Shown: positions 15,294-21,270 of the stretch, piece by piece
Numbering within the stretch: the stretch's first letter is position 1
Layout of the letters: every line of letters starts with the position of its first letter
NCBI RefSeq assembly: GCF_001419765.1
Contig: NZ_LIRK01000240.1
Coordinates: forward strand, 1 to 35,198
From: Streptomyces torulosus
GTDB taxonomy: Bacteria > Actinomycetota > Actinomycetes > Streptomycetales > Streptomycetaceae
Length of the DNA: 35,198 nucleotides
Direction: 5' to 3'
The notes under the pieces: generated by a model
What the model was told of the DNA's origin: nothing
What the model saw: only the letters and a program-made list of their open reading frames with translations
The model's database searches: none
Translations under genes and position numbers: made by a program

Positions 15294-16398
15294 CGAGGCC
15301 GGACGGGGTACGCGGCCCCGTCCGACCACCGGTCTCCCGGTGGACATGCGTGAAGATGCGGGCGAATTCCTCCATCTCCTGCCGCTGTCCCACTGTCAGT
15401 CGGAACATGCCCTCGACCAACGGGCCGTGCAACGGCTGGACCAGCACCCGGGACTCCCGGAGCAGCCGGACGGTGCCCGCGCCGTCCTCGGGCCGCACCA
15501 GCAGGAAGTTGGCGGTTCCGGGGACGACCGGGACGCCGAGGTCGCGGAAGAACTCCAGAACGATCGGCTTCACTTCCGACATGATGTCCTCGGTATGGCC
15601 GTCGACTTCGTCCACGGCGGCCAACTGAGCCTCACCGGCGACGATCGCCAGCTCATTGACGTCGAACGGGTTGCGCAGCTTGCGGATCTGCTCGAGAACC
15701 GCAGGGTCGGCGAGGGCGTACCCGAGCCGGAGGCCCGCCATCGCGAAGGCCTTGGAGAAGGTCCGGAAAACGATCAGGTTGCGATACCGCTTCACCCAGG
15801 GCGCCACGGTCACCCCAGTGAATTCGTAATAAGCCTCGTCGACGATCACCGGAGTGTCCGGATGCTCGGCGAGAATCTCCCGAATGAACTCCGGGTCCAC
15901 CAGCGTTCCGGTCGGGTTGTTCGGGTTGATGAACACGATCAGTGCGGGTCTCCGCTGGGCGGCTGCTCGGAATCCTACGTAAGGAAAGGTGAAGTCCGGC
16001 TCGTACGGAACTCCCTCGACCTGCGCGCCCAGCAACCCCGCGACCCGTCGAAAGGGAATGAACTCCGGCGTCGCCACCAGCATTCTGCTGCCCGGCTGCA
16101 AGAACGTACGAAGTGTGATGTCGATGGCCTGGTCGGAGCCGTTCGTCACCAACACGGACTCGGCCCTCACCCCGCAGTGCTCGGCTATTCCCGCGGTAAG
16201 ACGCTCGTCCGACGGGTACCAGCGGAAACCCGCTCCCGAGAGATGTGCGGAAAGAGCAGCGGCGACCGTCCTGGAGACCGGCCGAGTACTTTCATTGCGG
16301 TCCAGCCTCAAACAGCTGGACCGGTCGACCCCGGGCGGGTCGACCATCGACCAGGACGCCGAATCCCGCACATGCCGGTTGACTCCGAGGGCGCTCAC
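15265..16398 (-). CDS. PLP-dependent aminotransferase, HisC-like (probable aromatic amino acid aminotransferase)
   Basis: Fold-type I class I/II aminotransferase, 377 aa. PLP-site motifs are NGSDQAID, NPNNPTG, DEAYYEFTG and the Schiff-base lysine in FRTFSKAFAMAGLRLGYA, which matches the histidinol-phosphate/aromatic aminotransferase subgroup. The GTG at 16398 is chosen because GGAGG lies 7 bases upstream; an in-frame ATG at 16416 would put that site inside the gene. It converges on the methyltransferase and overlaps its 3' end by 29 bp. Next to an MppJ-like enzyme, the natural role is interconverting phenylalanine/phenylpyruvate and transaminating the 3-methyl keto acid to a beta-methyl amino acid. 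A duplicated histidine-biosynthesis HisC is the alternative, but no other his genes are nearby. Confidence 0.87.
   Translation of the reverse strand: MSALGVNRHVRDSASWSMVDPPGVDRSSCLRLDRNESTRPVSRTVAAALSAHLSGAGFRWYPSDERLTAGIAEHCGVRAESVLVTNGSDQAIDITLRTFLQPGSRMLVATPEFIPFRRVAGLLGAQVEGVPYEPDFTFPYVGFRAAAQRRPALIVFINPNNPTGTLVDPEFIREILAEHPDTPVIVDEAYYEFTGVTVAPWVKRYRNLIVFRTFSKAFAMAGLRLGYALADPAVLEQIRKLRNPFDVNELAIVAGEAQLAAVDEVDGHTEDIMSEVKPIVLEFFRDLGVPVVPGTANFLLVRPEDGAGTVRLLRESRVLVQPLHGPLVEGMFRLTVGQRQEMEEFARIFTHVHRETGGRTGPRTPSGLVTGAEPDGT
15300..15343. terminator. Twin hairpins at a convergent, overlapping gene end
   Basis: Two perfect hairpins follow the methyltransferase stop: a 9-bp stem (15300-15308 / 15316-15324, 7-base loop) and a 7-bp stem (15326-15332 / 15337-15343, 4-base loop). 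Both lie inside the last codons of the convergent aminotransferase gene, so the terminator of one gene doubles as coding sequence of the other. No T-run is present. Confidence 0.5.
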
Positions 16399-16591
16399 GA
16401 TGTGACCTCCAAACATCACTCACCATGTCGGCCGCGTTCCCACCCATTCAATCAGGCAGTCAACCGGCGAAAATGGAGCCGCCCCACGAACAGTCGATCC
16501 TTGTAGCTTAAACCACCTGTTCCTGCAGTCTTATTTCTAGAGCGCCTTGGTAGCTTCTTTCGTACAGAACATGTACTCCGAGGAGCACACT
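16399..16591. promoter_or_regulatory. Divergent promoter region with GTACA-N5-TGTAC palindrome
   Basis: The spacer between the aminotransferase (-) and the PucR-type regulator (+) is distinctly AT-richer than its surroundings and must drive both. A perfect inverted repeat GTACA-gaaca-TGTAC lies at 16562-16576, four bases ahead of the regulator's GAGGAG site, and is a good candidate operator. On the minus strand a TTGACT hexamer near 16466 could be a -35 box for the aminotransferase, with no convincing -10. The promoter and operator assignments are inferred from position. Confidence 0.5.
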
Positions 16592-17836
16592 GTGAGCCAC
16601 CTTCAGCAGGAATCCATGACATCGGTGGTCCAACCGCTGGCCGGCCGCCTGAGGAACCCACCACCGGTGCTTGACCCGCCCCTTGCCTCAGAGGACGTTC
16701 TGAAGCGACTGGTCGTGCACTACGCCACCGTCGTGTCGAAGGCGGCGACCAGGCGTGAGGTGCCGTCCCGGCACGAGCTGGAAACCTGCCGTTCCTTGGC
16801 GATGAAGGCCGCCGACCATGAGATACCCCTGCAAACGATCTTCATCCAGTGCAGTGCGGAAACATATCGCCTCTGGGAAGGACTCCCCGAACTCGAACGG
16901 AAGCTCGACGTCCGTGCCCTGTCGTCCAGGAAAGCGGGCGGCGCACCGCACCGTGATGTGATGAAAGCTGCCTCCGAGGTCGCGCTCTCGTCGATTCTGT
17001 CCGGGCACGCGGCAGCCGCCCGGAGGGCCACGGACCAGGACCTCCGGCGAGGCGATCGGTTCCTCGACGACCTGCTCGCCTGCCGGGCCACCTTCCCCGA
17101 CCTGCTGGAACACGGCGAAAGCCTGGGCCTTCAACTCGGCGCCTGCCACGCCGTGGTCGCCCTCTCCCCTGACAAGCCGTTACGTGCGGCGTGGCCCGAC
17201 CTCCCCTCGCTGGAGCACTCACTGCGCACGCGGTTCACCACCGGCGGCGTCCTCGCGGGACGGTACGCGGACAACCTCGTGGCACTGGTGGCGGTGGCCT
17301 CGGCGGAGCCGGCGACCAGCGCGAAGGCCCTTCGCGACGCGGTCACCGAGGCGCTGAAGGCACGACCGTCGCGGCAGACGTCCTGGCGGATCGGGATCGG
17401 CCGCCCGAGGCCCGGCGTACACGGCATCCGGGTCTCCTACGAAGAGGCGCGCGAAGCACTCGAGATCGCGCGGCGCACCGATGTCGAATGCCTCGGCCCC
17501 GACGACTCCGAACTGCTCCTTCGCCGGGTACTCGGCCGTGATCGGGCGGCGATGGCGGAGCTCATCCGTGCCGTACTCCTCCCGCTCACCAGTGCGCACC
17601 ACGGCCCGGGGCCGTTGCTGGACACCTTGGAGGCCTACTTCGCCGCGGGGTGTATGACGACCCAGGCTGCACGGGCACTTCACCTCAGCGTGCGCGCCGT
17701 GACCTACCGGCTGGTCCGGGTCAAGGACCTCACGAACCATGACGTCAACGTGCCGGAGGAGAGGTTCGCCCTGGAGACGGCGCTGCGGGGAGCACGGATG
17801 CTTGAGTGGCCGCGTCGGCCACTGCCCGACATGTGA
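16592..17836 (+). CDS. PucR/CdaR-type transcriptional regulator with a TTA codon
   Basis: 414-aa regulator with a C-terminal PucR-type helix-turn-helix (residues ~350-405: a DTLEAYFAAGCMTTQAAR stretch, then LHLSVRAVTYRL). A central divergent GGDEF-like region (SYEEAREALEIARR) and an all-helical N-terminus complete the usual architecture. The GTG at 16592 has GAGGAG 6 bases upstream. Codon 197 (17180-17182) is TTA, which in Streptomyces requires the bldA leucyl tRNA and so ties expression to development. It is divergent from the aminotransferase, so it is a likely regulator of the P450/methyltransferase/aminotransferase locus. Its ligand is unknown. Confidence 0.88.
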   Translation: MSHLQQESMTSVVQPLAGRLRNPPPVLDPPLASEDVLKRLVVHYATVVSKAATRREVPSRHELETCRSLAMKAADHEIPLQTIFIQCSAETYRLWEGLPELERKLDVRALSSRKAGGAPHRDVMKAASEVALSSILSGHAAAARRATDQDLRRGDRFLDDLLACRATFPDLLEHGESLGLQLGACHAVVALSPDKPLRAAWPDLPSLEHSLRTRFTTGGVLAGRYADNLVALVAVASAEPATSAKALRDAVTEALKARPSRQTSWRIGIGRPRPGVHGIRVSYEEAREALEIARRTDVECLGPDDSELLLRRVLGRDRAAMAELIRAVLLPLTSAHHGPGPLLDTLEAYFAAGCMTTQAARALHLSVRAVTYRLVRVKDLTNHDVNVPEERFALETALRGARMLEWPRRPLPDM

Positions 17837-17885
17837 GAACGGACGTGATCCGCGCGGCGTTCCGGCATGACGAGGTCGAAACGAA

Positions 17886-17907
17886 GTCGGCCCGTGCCCG
17901 GGCCGAC
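17886..17907 (+). terminator. Terminator hairpin of the PucR-type gene
   Basis: Perfect 9-bp stem (GTCGGCCCG / CGGGCCGAC) with a 4-base loop, 50 bases after the regulator's stop codon and in the 172-bp gap between two convergent genes. Typical compact actinobacterial terminator without a T-run. Confidence 0.7.
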
Positions 17908-18008
17908 CTCCACCTCTGTCGCGCCTCGATCAGTGAAGGTAACGCATGATCACACCTCCGTTCTTGTCGCCCTCGGAGCTCAAAATATATGTGCGGGGCC
18001 GATCACGG

Positions 18009-19295
18009 TCAGGGCCTGCGACCGGAACGAACGGGGGTGTTCCTTTGCCGGACTCCGGAACTCTGCATGGTTCCGGTCCTCCGGCTCGATGCTTCCGCCC
18101 CGAGCACATGGGAAAGCTGTGTGCGCGAACTGATCCCCAGCAGGAAGAAAATGTTCCGTAGGTGGTAGCTGACGGTGTGCAGTGAAATGCCCATACGACT
18201 GGCAACCTGCTGGTTCGTCAGCCCCTGCCGCACCAGGGAGGCGATCGCCCGCTGCCGCTCGTTCAGTAACTCCCATACGGGAGGGACTGCTTCGACCTTG
18301 CTTTCTTCCATTCCGCGGGCGCTGCGGGAAACAGCGGGCATCGCTTCTCTCAGCACTTGCCGCAGTAGGCTGATACGGAACGACCAGGTCCCGTTGTCAT
18401 CCAGAACGAGAATGCCCTTGTCAGCCGCCTCTTCGAAGAGGGGAAGGGCACGGACCACTGTTGTTCCGAGGAGATCGGAAACCTCATCGACGGTGAAGAA
18501 GGGGTGACAGGTGGCGGCCGAATAGATCAGCGAGCGGGTGGCGAGATCCGCTCTTCTCACCCACTCCTCGCACACCCTCCTGACGCGCGCGGGAATCCTG
18601 GCCGCCACCAGGACCGCCTGCCCGTCCTCCTTCACCGCGATCAGACCTTCCTCCCGCAGTCCGCTGATCAGCTCGACAAGAAGCAGCGGATTTCCGCACG
18701 CGCCTGCGGCCATCGCCCGTAGCTCGGAACTCGGCCGGGCCTCGAGGAGGTCGGCCATGAGTTCCGCCACAGCGTCCTCGTCCAGGGGATCCAGCTCCAT
18801 CCGCACCAGTCCCAAACCGGGCGGAAGAGAACAGGTACGGGCCGGTCTGACCGCTAGTTCGGTGTCGCGGGCCAGAATCCAGAGCACCGGATACCGGCGA
18901 GGAAGAAACGGTGCCCAGAAGGAGAGCAGCCGCGCTTCGTCGCCATGTTTTACGTCATCCTGCGGGATGAGGACGGGAAGTCGGCTTTCGGCGTCGTCCC
19001 CGTCCCGGTCCCTCGCATCCGGATCAGCCTGCCGACAGCACACCGGTCCCGCCGACTCCCCGTGCGGAACAAGCTGCGGCGCGGGAACGCGGGAGCAGAA
19101 CTGGCTGCCCCCGAGGCTGAAGCCCCACTCCGTCGCCACCCGCACGAATTCGGTCAGGAGCCTGCTCCGGCCGACCCCCGGCGGTCCCTCGATCAACACC
19201 ACCGCGCTCCGGCCGGACGCGACTCCGGCCACCAGCTGCCTGAAGTGCGCCAACTCCCTGTCACGGCCCCTCAAGGACGGGTCTCGCTGCGGCAT
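18009..19295 (-). CDS. LuxR-family regulator with short AAA-type domain (LAL-like), TTA-containing
   Basis: 428-aa protein: an N-terminal P-loop domain, then a LuxR helix-turn-helix near residues 340-400 (LLNERQRAIASLVRQGLTNQ, ISLHTVSYHLRNIF). It is far shorter than classical LAL regulators (~900 aa), lacking the long helical middle. The Walker A motif is GPPGVGRS (37-44), with Arg where the catalytic Lys should be. A Walker-B-like stretch (PVLIPQDDVKHGDEA) keeps two Asp. The ATG at 19295 has GAAGGGA 7 bases upstream; the frame extends further but is unlike the family. Codon 343 (18267-18269 on the + strand), inside the DNA-binding domain, is TTA, suggesting bldA dependence. Probable second regulator of the neighbouring locus. 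Confidence 0.85.
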   Translation of the reverse strand: MPQRDPSLRGRDRELAHFRQLVAGVASGRSAVVLIEGPPGVGRSRLLTEFVRVATEWGFSLGGSQFCSRVPAPQLVPHGESAGPVCCRQADPDARDRDGDDAESRLPVLIPQDDVKHGDEARLLSFWAPFLPRRYPVLWILARDTELAVRPARTCSLPPGLGLVRMELDPLDEDAVAELMADLLEARPSSELRAMAAGACGNPLLLVELISGLREEGLIAVKEDGQAVLVAARIPARVRRVCEEWVRRADLATRSLIYSAATCHPFFTVDEVSDLLGTTVVRALPLFEEAADKGILVLDDNGTWSFRISLLRQVLREAMPAVSRSARGMEESKVEAVPPVWELLNERQRAIASLVRQGLTNQQVASRMGISLHTVSYHLRNIFFLLGISSRTQLSHVLGAEASSRRTGTMQSSGVRQRNTPVRSGRRP

Positions 19296-19845
19296 ATGGA
19301 ATTCCCTTCGCTTTGAGGGCCACCGCAAGCAGCGGAGTGCCGGCAGAGCCGATGGGCGCCCTCGAAGACCGCGGTCGGATCTCCTGACCGTCCGAGGCCA
19401 GGACACCCGCGTTCTCGGCCAGCACCAGGAAAATGGACGGAAAGCCCACGCGCAGCCCTCCGTGCCGTGAAACGGCACGGAGGGTGGACCATGACACTCG
19501 GCTCCGGCTGCGGGGTGTGGCCTGCTTCAACGGTGGTGGGGGTCCTGTAGATCTGGTCGAGGCCGAGGGGCGCAGGATGCGCAGGGTGTGGGCGGGAACG
19601 GCGGCGAGCGCGATGTCTGCCTCGGCGGCGTGGGCGTGGCTGCGGGCGGCGATCAGAGCGGTGATGCCGCTGGAGTCGCAGAAGGTCAGGCCGGCGAGAT
19701 CCAGGACGAGGCGCCGGCCGGGCCGGAGCGTGAGGGTCAGGAGCAGTTCCCTTAACCGGGTGGCGTTGGAGTAGTCGAGTTCGCCGGTGATCTCCAGGAC
19801 GGGACCGGCGGTTGTCTCTCTGGAGGTGATGTTCAGTGGGCTCAT
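19261..19845 (-). pseudogene. STAS-domain anti-anti-sigma factor, frameshifted
   Basis: Residues 1-92 are a clear STAS anti-sigma-factor antagonist: SPLNITSRETTAGPVLEITG, then LDLAGLTFCDSSGITALI with the phosphorylatable serine in DSSG. After HTLRILR the frame changes to unlike sequence, while the neighbouring frame encodes LGLDQIYRTPTTVEAG, the expected family C-terminus. Adding one base in the G4 run at 19566-19569 joins the two. The open frame then continues to 19261, through a strong terminator and into the LuxR gene, so its tail is probably not a real protein. Codon 31 (19753-19755) is TTA. The ATG overlaps the stop of the SpoIIE fragment (ATGA). A sequencing error is the alternative to true decay. 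Confidence 0.7.
19456..19484 (-). terminator. Strong 13-bp stem terminator of the SpoIIE/STAS unit
   Basis: Perfect 13-bp inverted repeat (CCCTCCGTGCCGT / ACGGCACGGAGGG) around a 3-base loop, one of the strongest hairpins in the window. It lies downstream of the STAS gene on its strand and upstream of the LuxR-type gene. The STAS reading frame runs straight through it, which argues that the present frame has lost its original stop codon. Confidence 0.75.
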
Positions 19846-20171
19846 GGTGTGCGGTTCGTTGTCGAGGCGTGAGCGGGGACGCCGAGGGCGAGGAGGGCGG
19901 TGTCGTCGTTGACGCCGTCGCCGAAGCCGGCGAGCAGGTGGGTCAAGGCCTGGATGACGGCGTGCGGGGCCGCGCCTGAGTGAGCGGTGGCGTAGGCGAG
20001 CAGGGCATCGTCGCCGTACAGACTGTCCCGGTCCTCGCCGGTGCGTGCTTCGGTGAGGCCGTCGGTGTACAGCAGAAGGGTGTCGCCGGGGCCCAGGACG
20101 GTGTCGGCCGTCGTGAGACGGGCGTCGGGCAGGGCGCCGACGAGGAGCCCGCCGGGGGTGGGCAGAGTGAG
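19842..20171 (-). pseudogene. C-terminal fragment of a SpoIIE/PP2C-type protein phosphatase
   Basis: About 109 residues match the end of SpoIIE-family phosphatases: GPGDTLLLYTDGLTEAR (metal-binding Asp), GDDALLAYA and GDGVNDDTALLALGV (second metal-binding Asp). Intact proteins have ~200 or more further upstream residues, including the first catalytic motifs and NAGHPPP. Upstream of about 20171 the frame is Arg/Pro-rich shadow sequence and no such motif appears in any frame. I therefore read this as a 5'-truncated remnant of a phosphatase that once dephosphorylated the adjacent STAS protein. The 240-bp stretch 20172-20413 holds no recognisable gene. Confidence 0.72.
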
Positions 20172-20385
20172 AGATGAGCAGAGCCCCATACAGGCCGCGG
20201 CAAGGCCAAGGTGATGGTCCTGGCCTCGAGAACGTTCAGTCCCGGTCGGCTTCACCGGCGGCCGACTCTTCGCGTCCGCGGGAGCTTCGGCGGGTGACTC
20301 CCCTGGGCGTGAGCGTGATGGCCGCCCAGCTACCAGGCCACGCGCCCGACCCGGAACGCTGAACGCACATGCATCAGGGCCGTCC

Positions 20386-20417
20386 CTGAACAGCCGGACC
20401 TGCCCGCCGCTGTTCAG
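20386..20417 (-). terminator. Terminator hairpin of the GNAT gene
   Basis: Perfect 9-bp inverted repeat (CTGAACAGC / GCTGTTCAG) with a 14-base loop. One arm contains the GNAT stop codon itself, so the stem starts within the last codons on the minus strand. Confidence 0.6.
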
Positions 20418-20953
20418 TTCGGCAGATTCGCCGCATAGATCCAGTCGAAACCGTCGTATCCGATTCCGTCGAGGTGCTGCGCCCGGGTCAGGCCGGCGCG
20501 GATCGCGACGCGCTGGGAAGCGGTGTTGGCCGGCCGGACCCTGGCGATCAGCGCCAGATCGGGCACGTGGCGGGTGGCCCAGGCCGCGACGTCGGTGGCG
20601 GCTTCGCCAGCAAATCCCTGACCCCATGCCGAGGTCGCGAAGCGGTAGAAGAGGTTGAGAACCTGCATGCCACGCAGTTCCATGGGCTTGATCCCGCAGA
20701 AGCCCAGTTGCTGCTCGCCATCGCGGCGCCGGACAACCCAGTATCCGTATCCGCACCGCTCCCACTGGTCGTTCCAGCGCCGGTAGAGCGCCTCCGCCTC
20801 CTCGAACCGGGTGAGCGCGTCGGAGGGATTGTGCACGCAGGTCCCGGGGTCACGGTGAATCTCAAAGATCGCGTCGATATCACGTTCGGTCGGACGCCGC
20901 AGCGACAGCCGAGCGGTCTGCAACTCCTCGGCCGCAGGACTCCAGTCATTCAT
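20414..20953 (-). CDS. GNAT-family N-acetyltransferase (RimJ/RimL-like)
   Basis: 179-aa acetyltransferase transferring an acetyl group from acetyl-CoA to an amine, perhaps a protein N-terminus or small molecule. Features are the ELQTARLSLRRPTERDIDAI start typical of the RimJ/RimL group, the central strand LGFCGIKP, and the acetyl-CoA loop region WGQGFAGEAATDVAAWA (~residues 111-127). The C-terminal RPANTASQRVAIRAGL block (Asn and AxxAG) completes the fold. It is monocistronic, flanked by phosphatase remnants and a 317-bp gene-free gap. Substrate unknown. Confidence 0.88.
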   Translation of the reverse strand: MNDWSPAAEELQTARLSLRRPTERDIDAIFEIHRDPGTCVHNPSDALTRFEEAEALYRRWNDQWERCGYGYWVVRRRDGEQQLGFCGIKPMELRGMQVLNLFYRFATSAWGQGFAGEAATDVAAWATRHVPDLALIARVRPANTASQRVAIRAGLTRAQHLDGIGYDGFDWIYAANLPN

Positions 20954-21270
20954 ACGGAGATCGTAGAACCGATCTTCGTTCGAACACGGCCCTGAACGGG
21001 TGGTGGCTGCCGGACGCGGATGCCGACCGGCCCCTTGAGCATCCGGATGTGCGGCACTTACCAGAGCCGACCGCTACGCAACGGCGGGGGGCACCGCCGA
21101 GGGTCGTCCTCCGCCCCCCGGAACGTCTCCCTGAGGCGGGCGAGGTGCTCAGAGTGTCGTCGGCCCGGTCGATCACGACCATCAGCCGCGGCACCTCGTG
21201 ACCACCGGCGAGGGCCGAGGCGCGAAGCCCTGGAACGTCCGTAGCGGCAGCAGCGGAAGGAGAGTACGCG
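20954..21270. other. Gene-free gap, possible remnant DNA
   Basis: No supported gene lies in these 317 bases. A minus-strand frame starts PRLMVVIDRAD, faintly like an ATPase Walker-B strand (VVVID), and then becomes low-complexity; it may be debris but the match is too short to name. An 8-bp inverted repeat (CGGGGGGC 21085-21092 / GCCCCCCG 21113-21120) could terminate the kinase transcript that enters from the right. Confidence 0.4.

Noticed and set aside
17930..18205. Small open frames in the PucR-LuxR convergent region
   Set aside because: They overlap the LuxR-type coding end and a terminator and show no protein-like features.
20172..20413. Upstream extension of the SpoIIE fragment as an intact phosphatase
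   Set aside because: The frame runs into antisense of the GNAT gene and lacks the NAGHPPP and first catalytic motifs.
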